A DNA stretch of 24,291 nucleotides from Lachnospiraceae bacterium (lineage in GTDB: Bacteria; Bacillota; Clostridia; Lachnospirales; Lachnospiraceae): positions 1 to 24,291 of the forward strand of contig VSOC01000051.1 in the NCBI GenBank assembly GCA_009774615.1. The letters run 5' to 3'. Within the stretch, counting starts at the first letter, position 1; each line of letters starts with the position of its first letter. The notes under the pieces were generated by a model. That model ran no database searches and was not told the origin of the DNA. It worked only from the letters and a program-made list of their open reading frames with translations. The position numbers and the translations under genes were made by a program. Shown in pieces: positions 7,899-15,150 of this stretch.

Positions 7899-9131
7899 TC
7901 ATCTCATCCCGGACGCCGCCTGCAGCACAAATTCCTCGGCCTCCGCTTCCGCTTCCAATATCCGCTCCACGGAAGGATTTTCTGCCTTCCTATGCCCCTC
8001 CATCGCCCGTTCAATCAATTCCACAATCTGCAGATAGGAAATCTTTCTCTGCAAGAAAAGACGCACTGCCGTTTCATTAGCTGCATTAAACACCGTAGGC
8101 ACCGTGCCGCCTTCCCGCCCCGCCTGATAGGCCAGAGCCAGACCACGGAAGGTTTCCCGATCCGGCTTCTCAAACCGAATTTCCTGAAGCTTTTCAAAAT
8201 CCAGCCGATCCCCTGCAAGGAAGCGCCGCTTAGGATAATAAAGCGCATACTGGATGGGCAGCTTCATATCCGGCGTGCCAAGCTGTGCCAGCACCGCCCC
8301 GTCCTCAAATTCCACCATCGAATGAATAATGCTCTGCGGCTGAATCACTACCTGAATCTGGTCAAAGCCCACATCAAACAGCCAGCGGGCCTCCATCACT
8401 TCCAGTCCCTTATTGACCATGGTCGAAGAATCAATGGTAATCTTCTGCCCCATCGCCCAGTTCGGATGCTTTAAGGCGTCTTCCAACTGAACGTTTTTAA
8501 GTTGTTCTTTCGTCCGTCCCCGGAACGGCCCGCCCGAAGCTGTCAGAAGAATCTTTGCAATCGTATTCCCCGCTGTCTGCCCTTCATCCTGTCCGGCTCT
8601 GCCTAGGCTTACATCATCTGTCCACCCGCCATACAGACGATCCGACCGTTCGCCGTGCAGACACTGGAAAATCGCACTGTGCTCAGAATCCACCGGAAGA
8701 ATCCTTACTCCCTTTCTCTTCGCCAAATCCATAATCAAATGTCCGGCAGTCACCAAAGTTTCCTTATTTGCCAGGGCAATATCCTTCCCCGCCTCCATCG
8801 CCGCAATCGTGGGCCGAATCCCAATCATCCCCACCACTGCCGTAACCACAATCTGAGCCGACGGTTCTAATGCCGCTTCAATCAAACCATCCATCCCGGA
8901 CACAATCTTCACCGGAAGATCCTGCACCTTAACCCGCAGTTCTTTCGCCTTTTCCTCATCCCATACACAGGCCAGTTCCGGCGAAAACTCCCGAATCTGC
9001 GCTTCCAGACATTCAATATTCCTTCCCGCCGCCAGAGCCGTCACCCGGATATCCCCGTTCCTGCGGACAATCTCCAGGGTCTGCGTCCCTATCGAACCTG
9101 TAGAACCCAAAATGGCAATCTTTCTTTCCAT
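7899..9131 (-). CDS. dxr: 1-deoxy-D-xylulose-5-phosphate reductoisomerase
   Basis: NADPH-dependent enzyme making 2-C-methyl-D-erythritol 4-phosphate, the first committed step of the MEP pathway. The N-terminal Rossmann motif is ILGSTGSIGTQTLEIV. ALANKETLVTAG (119-130) and VDSEHSAIFQC (147-157) supply the metal-binding Asp148 and Glu150. KHPNWAMGQKITIDSSTMVNKGLEVMEA forms the catalytic and flexible-loop region, followed by the all-helical C-terminal domain. At 410 residues it is slightly long because of an insertion of roughly 25-30 residues (about 161-190, around RLYGGWTDD) between HSAIFQCL and ILLTASGGPFRG, which are usually separated by only a few residues. The ATG at 9131 has GAGGT about 7 nt upstream. 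It follows cdsA after 57 bp. Confidence 0.97.
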   Translation of the reverse strand: MERKIAILGSTGSIGTQTLEIVRRNGDIRVTALAAGRNIECLEAQIREFSPELACVWDEEKAKELRVKVQDLPVKIVSGMDGLIEAALEPSAQIVVTAVVGMIGIRPTIAAMEAGKDIALANKETLVTAGHLIMDLAKRKGVRILPVDSEHSAIFQCLHGERSDRLYGGWTDDVSLGRAGQDEGQTAGNTIAKILLTASGGPFRGRTKEQLKNVQLEDALKHPNWAMGQKITIDSSTMVNKGLEVMEARWLFDVGFDQIQVVIQPQSIIHSMVEFEDGAVLAQLGTPDMKLPIQYALYYPKRRFLAGDRLDFEKLQEIRFEKPDRETFRGLALAYQAGREGGTVPTVFNAANETAVRLFLQRKISYLQIVELIERAMEGHRKAENPSVERILEAEAEAEEFVLQAASGMR

Positions 9132-9188
9132 GTTCTTACCTCTTTTAGTATTAATACTTCATCAGCCTTTAATCAAACACACGAATCT

Positions 9189-9989
9189 CTATTTTAAAAA
9201 AGTCAGTGCAAAATAAATCGCCGGCGCCGTAAAGAGCATACTGTCAAACCGATCCAGCACGCCCCCGTGTCCGGGAATTAAATGTCCGTAATCCTTCACT
9301 TCATGGTTTCGCTTAATCGCCGAAGCCGCCAGATCGCCAATCTGTGAAATCACCGCGGCAATCCCGCAGGCAGCCGCACAGGCCAGGTGAGGGTTAGCCA
9401 CGTCCGTCATCTCATGCCCAAACAGCGACGCATAAAGCAGTCCAAGAAGGGCTGCCCCGACCACGCCGCCCACAGCTCCCTCAATAGATTTTTTCGGGCT
9501 GAGCACCGGTGCCAGCTTATGCTTCCCAAGCAGCATTCCCACACAGTAAGCGCAGGTATCGCATCCCCAGGAACTTAAAAAAATCAGCCAAACCAGATAC
9601 TTTCCGTCCGCCATTGCCCGAACCTGGTAGAGATAAGAAAACATCACCGCCACATAAAAGATGCCAAAAAAAGCTACTGTCACCTGTTCCGTCCCGTACT
9701 TGGGAAAGGTAATGGCATAAATAGTCATAAACAGCATCAGCGCCCCGATAGCCACAAGCGTAATATAATGCCCCTGTCCATACCACAAAAGCACATAGTA
9801 GGCTGCCCCGGCTGCATAGCCCACAGCGCCTAACAGCTTATCTTCCATCTTCGTCACCCGATACAGTTCATACTGCCCGATCACGGAAATGCCAAGAGAG
9901 GCCAAAAACAAAACAACTCCTCCCTGTCCCACCAAAAAAAGTGCCAGCACAACCAAAATAATTCCGCTGATAAGCCTGGTTGCAAACAT
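9189..9989 (-). CDS. cdsA: Phosphatidate cytidylyltransferase (CDP-diglyceride synthase)
   Basis: Multi-pass membrane enzyme that makes CDP-diacylglycerol from phosphatidate and CTP, the branch point for phospholipid synthesis. At 266 residues from the chosen start it has about seven or eight hydrophobic helices. The family signature is near the C-terminus as SAIKRNHEVKDYGHLIPG followed by HGGVLDRFD. I chose the ATG at 9989 because GGAGG lies 5 nt upstream and the protein begins MFATRLISGIILV, entering the first helix directly. An in-frame ATG at 10073 would add 28 polar residues with no ribosome-binding support. It sits between uppS and dxr in the conserved order. Confidence 0.96.
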   Translation of the reverse strand: MFATRLISGIILVVLALFLVGQGGVVLFLASLGISVIGQYELYRVTKMEDKLLGAVGYAAGAAYYVLLWYGQGHYITLVAIGALMLFMTIYAITFPKYGTEQVTVAFFGIFYVAVMFSYLYQVRAMADGKYLVWLIFLSSWGCDTCAYCVGMLLGKHKLAPVLSPKKSIEGAVGGVVGAALLGLLYASLFGHEMTDVANPHLACAAACGIAAVISQIGDLAASAIKRNHEVKDYGHLIPGHGGVLDRFDSMLFTAPAIYFALTFLK

Positions 9990-10095
9990 TTTATCCTCCT
10001 TATCCCCTGTGGAGTGCCCGGAGTTTACAGCAAAAAACGCAAAATTCCCATTAAAGCGGGACAGCCTCTTCACTCCGTTGCTTACCCATCATTTT

Positions 10096-10809
10096 CTACT
10101 TCACTCCCCCAAATCTCCGCTCTCTTTTATTATACTGCACAACTGCCCTTTTCAATTCCTCTTCATTAAAATCCGGCCATAAACAGTCAGTAACATAGAT
10201 TTCCGTATAGGCCAGCTGCCAGAGCAGATAATTAGACAGACGGATTTCCCCGCTGGTACGGATTAAAAGATCCGGGTCCGGCATCCCCGCCGTATCCAGA
10301 TAGGAGGAAAGAACATCCTCTGTAATCTCCTCTGCCTTCACCCTGCCCTGCACACAGTCTGCCGCTAGCCGGGACACCGCTCTCGTTATCTCATCCCTTG
10401 CCCCGTAATTTACCGCAATCACAAAGGTCAGTCCGGTATTCTCTTTCGTTTCCCGCTCCAGGCGGTTAATTCCCTCAATAATATCCTCATCAAATCTTCG
10501 TCTGTCGCCAATCATCTTCACCCGGACATTATTTTGCTTTGCAATCTTTAACAGACGAACCATATAGTAGCGGAAAAGCTGCATCAGCGCTCCCACTTCC
10601 TCCGAAGAACGCTTCCAGTTTTCCGTAGAAAACCCATAAACCGTCAAATATTCAATGCCCATCCGGGCTGCAATCTCCACGGTTTTTTCCACCGTCTTGC
10701 AGCCCTCTTTATGCCCCATCGTCCGGGGCAGCCCCCGCTTCTTTGCCCATCGTCCGTTCCCGTCCAGAATCAGAGCCACATGGCGCGGTATTCTCTCTTC
10801 GGTATTCAT
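10096..10809 (-). CDS. uppS: Undecaprenyl diphosphate synthase (cis-prenyltransferase)
   Basis: Cytosolic enzyme that extends farnesyl diphosphate with isopentenyl diphosphate in cis to C55-PP, the lipid carrier precursor for peptidoglycan and glycan export. At 237 residues it is normal length. The substrate motif HVALILDGNGRWAKKRG starts near residue 10, with the catalytic Asp16. Other family blocks are TVYGFSTENWKR, VIAVNYGARDEI and the C-terminal RTSGEIRLSNYLLWQLAYTE. The ATG at 10809 follows GGGAGG by about 6 nt. It starts about 200 bp after frr, beyond a terminator-like hairpin, so it may have its own promoter or be reached by readthrough. I did not find a convincing promoter in that gap. 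Confidence 0.97.
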   Translation of the reverse strand: MNTEERIPRHVALILDGNGRWAKKRGLPRTMGHKEGCKTVEKTVEIAARMGIEYLTVYGFSTENWKRSSEEVGALMQLFRYYMVRLLKIAKQNNVRVKMIGDRRRFDEDIIEGINRLERETKENTGLTFVIAVNYGARDEITRAVSRLAADCVQGRVKAEEITEDVLSSYLDTAGMPDPDLLIRTSGEIRLSNYLLWQLAYTEIYVTDCLWPDFNEEELKRAVVQYNKRERRFGGVK

Positions 10810-10835
10810 CTTATCCTCCCTTTCTGCAGATTACG

Positions 10836-10999
10836 GTTTACATGCGTACACAGTAACTTCTGCACATCCGGCGTAAATCTTCCTATTGCAGTAACCTTAC
10901 ATCCGTTTACGAAAAATCAGGGCAGGATTCACACCCCGCCCCACGCTTAACATTACTGTTCACATGCGTTCACTGTAACAGGCAGCAATGTGAACAGTA
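10836..10999. repeat. Intergenic repeat cluster between frr and uppS
   Basis: The frr-uppS gap holds repeated relatives of one motif. Blocks 10836-10857 and 10958-10979 match at 19 of 22 positions and share the core ACATGCGT. A weaker relative, TTACATCCGTTTAC, lies at 10897-10910. Part of the last full copy forms a perfect 12-bp inverted repeat: TACTGTTCACAT (10954-10965) with ATGTGAACAGTA (10988-10999), separated by 22 bp. The pattern resembles a dispersed intergenic hairpin element or a set of protein-binding sites. No U-tract follows the long hairpin on either strand. Confidence 0.65.
10912..10941 (-). terminator. Probable intrinsic terminator after frr
   Basis: On the minus-strand transcript, GGGCGGG (10941-10935) pairs with CCTGCCC (10926-10920). 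This gives seven base pairs including one G-U, with an 8-nt loop, and a run of five U follows after three bases. It lies about 75 bp past the frr stop and 100 bp before uppS. The short U-run suggests a partial terminator or attenuator separating pyrH-frr from uppS onward. Confidence 0.6.
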
Positions 11000-11015
11000 C
11001 TTACCTTCTTATCGC

Positions 11016-11567
11016 CTAAACCGTCATAATCTCCTTTGTCTTTGCCTCGATCGCCTTGTCAATTTTTTCAATCATCTTATCGGTCAGTTTCTGCATCTTA
11101 TCGATAACTTCCTCTAAATCATCCTCGGAAATCTCGCTTGCCTTTTCCTGCTTTTTAAAAGTATCATTGGCATCACGGCGGATGTTGCGCACAGCCACCT
11201 TGGCATTCTCGCCTTTTTTCTTTACTTCCTTAGATAATTCCTTACGCCGATCCTCGGTCAGCTCCGGGAAGATCAGCCGGATTACGCTTCCGTCATTTGT
11301 CGGGTTAATCCCTAAATCGGAGGTAAGGATCGCTTTTTCAATCGCCTTTAACAGCGATTTCTCCCATGGCTGAATCACGATCATGCGCGCTTCGGGAACG
11401 GAAATATTCCCCACCTGCTGGATCGGGGTAGGTGTGCCGTAATAATCCACTTTAATCTTGTCCAAAACATGCGGATTTGCCCGCCCTGCACGGATCGTCC
11501 CATACTCTCCCTGAAGGTTGTCCAATGTCTTATTCATCTTATCTTCATAAACTTTAATATCCTGCAT
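11016..11567 (-). CDS. frr: Ribosome recycling factor
   Basis: Cytosolic factor that, with EF-G, splits post-termination ribosomes. The 183 residues match the family length of about 185. It has the three-helix-bundle pattern and characteristic blocks GTIRAGRANPHVLDKIKVDY, then YGTPTPIQQVGNISVPEARM, PWEKSLLKAIEKAI, NDGSVIRLIFPELTEDRR and a C-terminal charged helix ending KEIMTV. I chose the ATG at 11567 because GGAGGG precedes it by 7 nt and the protein begins MQDIKVYEDKM. A longer in-frame reading to 11639 lacks support. It follows pyrH after 83 bp, the widespread pyrH-frr arrangement, and probably shares its promoter. Confidence 0.97.
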   Translation of the reverse strand: MQDIKVYEDKMNKTLDNLQGEYGTIRAGRANPHVLDKIKVDYYGTPTPIQQVGNISVPEARMIVIQPWEKSLLKAIEKAILTSDLGINPTNDGSVIRLIFPELTEDRRKELSKEVKKKGENAKVAVRNIRRDANDTFKKQEKASEISEDDLEEVIDKMQKLTDKMIEKIDKAIEAKTKEIMTV

Positions 11568-11650
11568 AAAAAAACCCTCCTCGTCATTATATTTATCCGA
11601 TAAGCTATGCCCAGTCAAAAAATCGTCTGCCGCAGCCAAGGCAGCTGCCG

Positions 11651-12352
11651 TTATGCGGTAACAATCGTGCCATGAATCTTCCCCTGCATCGCATTGGCAA
11701 TGCCGTCCTTTTCATTTAAACTGAACACTGCCATCGGCATATGGTGCTCCATGCACATAATGGAAGCGGTCAAATCCACCACAGCCAGCTTCTTGTCAAT
11801 CACTTCCTGAATGGAAATTTCCTCATACTTTTTCGCCTCGGGATTTAACTTGGGATCGCTGTCATAAACCCCGTCAATCGCCTTAGCCAAAAGAATACAG
11901 TCCGCCTCCATCTCAATCGCCCTGAGCGCAATCCCCGTATCCGTGGAAAAATAGGGATGCCCCGTCCCTCCGGCAAAAAAAACAACCTTTCCCTGGGCAA
12001 AGCACATATTTGCGCTGTCCTTAGAAAACATCTGCGTCATCGTACCGCAGGCAAAGGGTGTAAAAATCTCCGTCTTCATCCCTGCATTGCGGAAAATCTC
12101 CGAAACATAGATGCAGTTCATCACGGTAGCCAGCATCCCAATCTGGTCGGCTTTCGGACGGTCAATCGCCTCGCTGGTACGCCCTCTCCAGAAGTTTCCC
12201 CCTCCAATGACAATGCCGACCTCCACGCCGGCGTCCACAGAAAGCTTCACCTGGCGGGCTACCTCCTTAACGGTTTCCTCGTCAAACCCCGTCTTTTTCG
12301 AGCCAGCCAGAGCCTCTCCGCTTAATTTTAACAGTACTCGTTTTGATTCCAT
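11651..12352 (-). CDS. pyrH: UMP kinase
   Basis: Bacterial uridylate kinase of the amino-acid kinase superfamily, phosphorylating UMP to UDP for pyrimidine nucleotide supply; typically hexameric and GTP-activated. At 233 residues it is normal length. It opens with VLLKLSGEALAG (phosphate-binding Lys and Gly), then VGIVIGGGNFWRG, DQIGMLATVMN, FFAGGTGHPYFSTDT, AKAIDGVYDSDPKLNP and a C-terminal VFSLNEKDGIANAM. The ATG at 12352 follows AGGAG by about 8 nt. An in-frame extension to 12415 reaches into the promoter region and is unlikely. It is the first gene of the conserved cluster, with promoter-like sequence at 12423-12488. Confidence 0.97.
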   Translation of the reverse strand: MESKRVLLKLSGEALAGSKKTGFDEETVKEVARQVKLSVDAGVEVGIVIGGGNFWRGRTSEAIDRPKADQIGMLATVMNCIYVSEIFRNAGMKTEIFTPFACGTMTQMFSKDSANMCFAQGKVVFFAGGTGHPYFSTDTGIALRAIEMEADCILLAKAIDGVYDSDPKLNPEAKKYEEISIQEVIDKKLAVVDLTASIMCMEHHMPMAVFSLNEKDGIANAMQGKIHGTIVTA

Positions 12353-12422
12353 CGTTTTTCTCCTGTAATCTCTCGTCAGCACCGCTGCACTTTTTCCCAT
12401 CAGCATCTGCTGCACTTTTTTA

Positions 12423-12488
12423 AGTATACCATAAATGGGTGGTTTAAAAAAGTAGTATTTTTATAAAATTTATGAATTTCAGAAACAA
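12423..12488 (-). promoter_or_regulatory. Two overlapping sigma-A-like promoters for pyrH
   Basis: Reading the minus strand, one candidate is TTGTTT (12488-12483), a 17-bp spacer, then TATAAA (12465-12460). A second has TATACT (12428-12423) with an extended TGG just upstream, and a weak TTTTTT (12451-12446) at 17 bp. Both point toward pyrH, starting transcripts about 60-110 nt upstream of its ATG. The region is AT-rich and lies just after the mazF stop. Confidence 0.6.
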
Positions 12489-12510
12489 GACGCAGCAAAA
12501 AAAACTTTTA

Positions 12511-12843
12511 TCAGAAAAATGCCTTTACATATGCCAATGTCTTTTCTAATAAATCTTCCGGCAGTTTCTCAGCGAATTGAATGTTTCTACAGATTACGTC
12601 CAAACATTTCATATGTTCTGTCAATATTACCCCCGTTGTTTTTGTTCGGTTATCCAATGGAATATGCAGAGGAAACTTGTTGCTTGTATTTGTAATTGGA
12701 CACACTATCGCAAATTTAGTCCTTATAAAAAACTGTTCATTGCTGATAACTATTCCAGGTCTTCTTCCTGCCTGCTCATGCCCTGCCTGCGGACTAAAAT
12801 CCAGGAATACAATATCTCCTTGTTTTGGATGATACACTACCAC
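12511..12843 (-). CDS. mazF: MazF/PemK-family type II toxin (endoribonuclease)
   Basis: A 110-residue SH3-like-barrel toxin that in this family cuts mRNA at short sequence motifs. Family features are GDIVFLDFSPQAGHEQAG then RRPGIVIS (residues 9-34), corresponding to the E. coli MazF region with SEQAGHRP, followed by CPITNTSNKFPLHIPL and TEHMKCLDVICRNIQF. The likely start is a GTG at 12843, 7 bp inside the end of mazE, with AAGGG a few bases upstream; a second GTG two codons later is possible. The overlap suggests translational coupling, with antitoxin made first. The pair is AT-rich relative to pyrH and opp, suggesting transfer. The RNA target cannot be read from sequence. Confidence 0.93.
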   Translation of the reverse strand: MVVYHPKQGDIVFLDFSPQAGHEQAGRRPGIVISNEQFFIRTKFAIVCPITNTSNKFPLHIPLDNRTKTTGVILTEHMKCLDVICRNIQFAEKLPEDLLEKTLAYVKAFF

Positions 12844-13082
12844 ACTTCCCTTCCAGCAGGAGAACCCCAGTCAAATTCCTCAGTCCTATATTCCCCTTTG
12901 TAATCTTTGAATATTTCTTCCAATGTAAGTTCTTTTTCTTTTTTCACCTTCGTAATCACAAGGTTATCCTCAACTCGATTAAGTTCTACAATATCATTTT
13001 CTGCCATACCTAATGCTTCAAGAAACGCTTTTGGTATTCTTATCCCTTGTGAATTTCCCCATTTTTGTATTGTTGCCTGCAT
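12837..13082 (-). CDS. mazE: MazE-like AbrB-type antitoxin
   Basis: An 81-residue antitoxin. The N-terminal swapped-hairpin DNA-binding domain is clear: QKWGNSQGIRIPKAFLEALG (residues 6-25) then NDIVELNRVEDNLVITKV. The acidic C-terminal tail (about 52-81, LTLEEIFKDYKGEYRTEEFDW) is the type of flexible segment that wraps and inhibits MazF. I chose the ATG at 13082 because AGAGG lies 6 nt upstream and the AbrB domain starts at once; a longer in-frame reading to 13208 would run through the promoter. The protein very probably represses its own operon at the palindromes in the promoter immediately upstream. Confidence 0.93.
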   Translation of the reverse strand: MQATIQKWGNSQGIRIPKAFLEALGMAENDIVELNRVEDNLVITKVKKEKELTLEEIFKDYKGEYRTEEFDWGSPAGREVW

Positions 13083-13106
13083 AAAATCCTCTCCCTCCTT
13101 ATGTTT

Positions 13107-13135
13107 AGTATATACAATAGTATATACATTGTCAA
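13107..13135 (-). promoter_or_regulatory. Consensus mazEF promoter with twin palindromic operator
   Basis: On the minus strand, TTGACA (13135-13130) and TATACT (13112-13107) are separated by exactly 17 bp, an ideal sigma-A promoter. Two perfect 8-bp palindromes GTATATAC lie at 13108-13115 and 13120-13127, spaced 12 bp apart. One overlaps the -10 box and the other lies in the spacer. Repressor bound here would block RNA polymerase, which fits autoregulation by MazE or the MazEF complex. The ATG of mazE is about 25 bp past the -10 box. Confidence 0.8.
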
Positions 13136-13212
13136 TGCCTTTATACAACCTATACGTTGTCCATTTTATCAAATAAAAAATCCGGCTCGTCGTCATTTTC
13201 CTATTCATATTG

Positions 13213-13244
13213 AAAAAAGCCCCTGGAATTCACCAGGAGCTTTT
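13213..13244 (-). terminator. Intrinsic terminator of the opp operon
   Basis: On the minus-strand transcript, AAAAGCTCCTGG (13244-13233) pairs with CCAGGGGCTTTT (13226-13215). The 12-bp stem includes one U-G pair and has a 6-nt loop, and the U-run extends to six. It lies 43 bp past the oppA stop. The A-rich left flank could make it work in both directions, but no plus-strand gene uses it. Confidence 0.9.
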
Positions 13245-13286
13245 CCGCCCTATTTACAATATTCAGCTTGATAAAACTACAGATAC

Positions 13287-15050
13287 TTAGTTTCTGGTCG
13301 TATAGCCAAAGAAGAAGTATCCTAATGGCGTATAGTACATACCTTGAATATCATCCTTAATCATATATGGCTGTGTATAGAAGTATACCGGAGCCAGCAC
13401 GTTATCCTGTTCGATCAGGATATCTTCTGCCTCATGGAAAGCCTTCATACGTTCTTCCTGTACAGCCGTAGCCTTTGCTGCGTCAATCTTTGCATCATAA
13501 TCCTTATTGGAATACTGTGCGTCGTTGTTTCCGCCGCCGGTGTACCACATATCCAGGAAGGAGCAGGGATCGTTGTAGTCGGCAATCCAGCCGTTTCTTG
13601 CAATCTGGTAATCGCCCTGTTTTCTGCTCTCTAAGAATACGTTCCAGTCCTGATTGCTTAAATTAACCGTAACGCCTAACTGTTCCTGCCACATATTCTG
13701 CAGTGCCTCGCCGATAGCTTTGTGCTTATCGTTAGTGTTGTACATATATTCTACGGTCGGGAAGCCTTCACCGTTTGGATAGCCGGCTTCTGCCAACAGG
13801 GCACGGGCTTCTTCACAGTTCTTCTCGTAATCTTCTTCAGCAACGCTGTAGTATTCGCCGCCTACGGTACGGAAATCGTCGCTTCCCGGGCCTGCTGCGT
13901 CATTAACACCTGCAGGAACATAACCGGTTGCCGGAACTTCACCTGCCTGGCTTACGTTTTCTACGATGTAATTCCGGTCAATAGCAAGAGAGAATGCCTT
14001 ACGGATTAACGGATTGGAGAAAACTTCGTCCTCCGTATTAAAGCATACATAATAGGTTCCGATATAGTCCGCTACGGTCAGTTCGCCGGAAGCTAAGTAG
14101 TTTGCCATCTCATCCGGGGGAAGTTCTTCGATGAAATCCAGTTCGCCGCTCTTGTAAGCTGCCAGAATAGCATTGGCATCATCTAACAGAGTAAAGCGGA
14201 TGGTATCCGGGCCAAGGTTTGCAAAATCATAGTAGTTCTCGTTCTTCTCTGCTAAAATATAAGCATTATGTGACCATTCCTTCATCTTGTAAGGGCCGTT
14301 GCTCACATAAGTAGCTACATCATACGTCCACTCATCGTTTCCTTCAACTAAATCCTGACGTACAGGGAAGGTTGCCGGGAATGCCATGATTTCTTCAAAA
14401 TACGGGCAGTCATAGGAAAGTACGATTTCCAGGGTCTTGTCGTCAATCGCCTTAATGCCCAGGGTATCCGGGTCGGATTCGCTGTTGGCGATACCTGCAT
14501 AGTTCTGTACCATATCAATCATATAGCAGTAGTCCGCTGCGGTTTCCGGATTAGCCAGACGCTTCCAGCTGTACTCGAAATCACCTGCGGTAACTTCCTT
14601 GCCGTCCGACCACTTAATGCCATCGCGCAGCTTCATCGTATAGGTTACAGTTCCGTCGTCATTGACAACCTTCTCCCAGGACTCTGCCTGACCGGGTGCT
14701 GTCATGGCGTTTCCTTCGCCGTCATCTACCCACTTAACCAGACCTTCAAAGAAATGGTTAATCATAATCGCGCCGTCTACCGCGGAGTTTAACGCCGGGT
14801 CAACGGTCTGCGGTTCAGATGCTAAACATACAGCAATATTATTGCCGTTAGAGGTGGTTTCTCCCTCTGCGCCCTCACTCTCTGCCTCTGCTGCCGTGGT
14901 TTCCCCCGTGGTGTCAGCATCTGCTGGCGCAGCCGTAGTTGTTTCTGCCGCTGTCGTGGGGGTGGATGTGCTGCCCCCGCCGCAGGCTGCCAGGGATAAT
15001 ACCATGGTCGAAGCCAGAGCCAAAGACAGAATTTTCTTGGTCTTTCTCAT
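13287..15050 (-). CDS. oppA: Oligopeptide ABC transporter substrate-binding lipoprotein (family 5)
   Basis: Extracellular peptide-binding component of the Opp importer, anchored to the membrane by lipid. The 587 residues begin with a lipoprotein signal peptide: KK near the start, a hydrophobic stretch, then the lipobox LAAC with Cys23. A Thr/Ala/Glu/Ser-rich low-complexity linker follows (about 27-70), a likely flexible tether. The SBP_bac_5 domain covers the rest, with ASEPQTVDPALNSAVDGAI, IKWSDGKEVTAGDFEYSWKR, VSNGPYKMKEW and NPLIRKAFSLAIDR. The ATG at 15050 has GGAGG 9 nt upstream. It is the last gene of oppBCDFA, followed by a strong terminator. The peptide size preference is not predictable. 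Confidence 0.95.
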   Translation of the reverse strand: MRKTKKILSLALASTMVLSLAACGGGSTSTPTTAAETTTAAPADADTTGETTAAEAESEGAEGETTSNGNNIAVCLASEPQTVDPALNSAVDGAIMINHFFEGLVKWVDDGEGNAMTAPGQAESWEKVVNDDGTVTYTMKLRDGIKWSDGKEVTAGDFEYSWKRLANPETAADYCYMIDMVQNYAGIANSESDPDTLGIKAIDDKTLEIVLSYDCPYFEEIMAFPATFPVRQDLVEGNDEWTYDVATYVSNGPYKMKEWSHNAYILAEKNENYYDFANLGPDTIRFTLLDDANAILAAYKSGELDFIEELPPDEMANYLASGELTVADYIGTYYVCFNTEDEVFSNPLIRKAFSLAIDRNYIVENVSQAGEVPATGYVPAGVNDAAGPGSDDFRTVGGEYYSVAEEDYEKNCEEARALLAEAGYPNGEGFPTVEYMYNTNDKHKAIGEALQNMWQEQLGVTVNLSNQDWNVFLESRKQGDYQIARNGWIADYNDPCSFLDMWYTGGGNNDAQYSNKDYDAKIDAAKATAVQEERMKAFHEAEDILIEQDNVLAPVYFYTQPYMIKDDIQGMYYTPLGYFFFGYTTRN

Positions 15051-15112
15051 AATGATCTTCCTCCTTTTTTCCTGTTGAGCACTCCAAAACTAAGAGTCCT
15101 CGCCTAAATCTA

Positions 15113-15138
15113 TATCAGACGTCTTAATGACGGTGATA
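15113..15138 (-). other. Weak intercistronic hairpin between oppF and oppA
   Basis: In the 100-bp oppF-oppA gap, TATCA (15113-15117) pairs with TGATA (15134-15138) and CGTC (15120-15123) with GACG (15129-15132), around a 5-nt loop with a small internal loop. No U-tract follows. It could be an mRNA processing or stability element that sets the higher oppA level usual for binding proteins, or it could be chance. Confidence 0.3.
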
Positions 15139-15150
15139 CCTTAAAATCTC

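Noticed and set aside
7992..8474. A 160-codon plus-strand frame within dxr.
   Set aside because: It is antisense to conserved Dxr motifs and has an Arg/His/Pro-rich shadow composition.
12497..12504. An eight-U run after mazF as an intrinsic terminator.
   Set aside because: Only about four weak A-U pairs could form before it; there is no stable stem.
13107..13140. The TATATAC-rich repeats upstream of mazE as a CRISPR remnant or mobile-element end.
   Set aside because: There are only two 8-bp copies, and they lie exactly within a consensus promoter; an operator explains them better.
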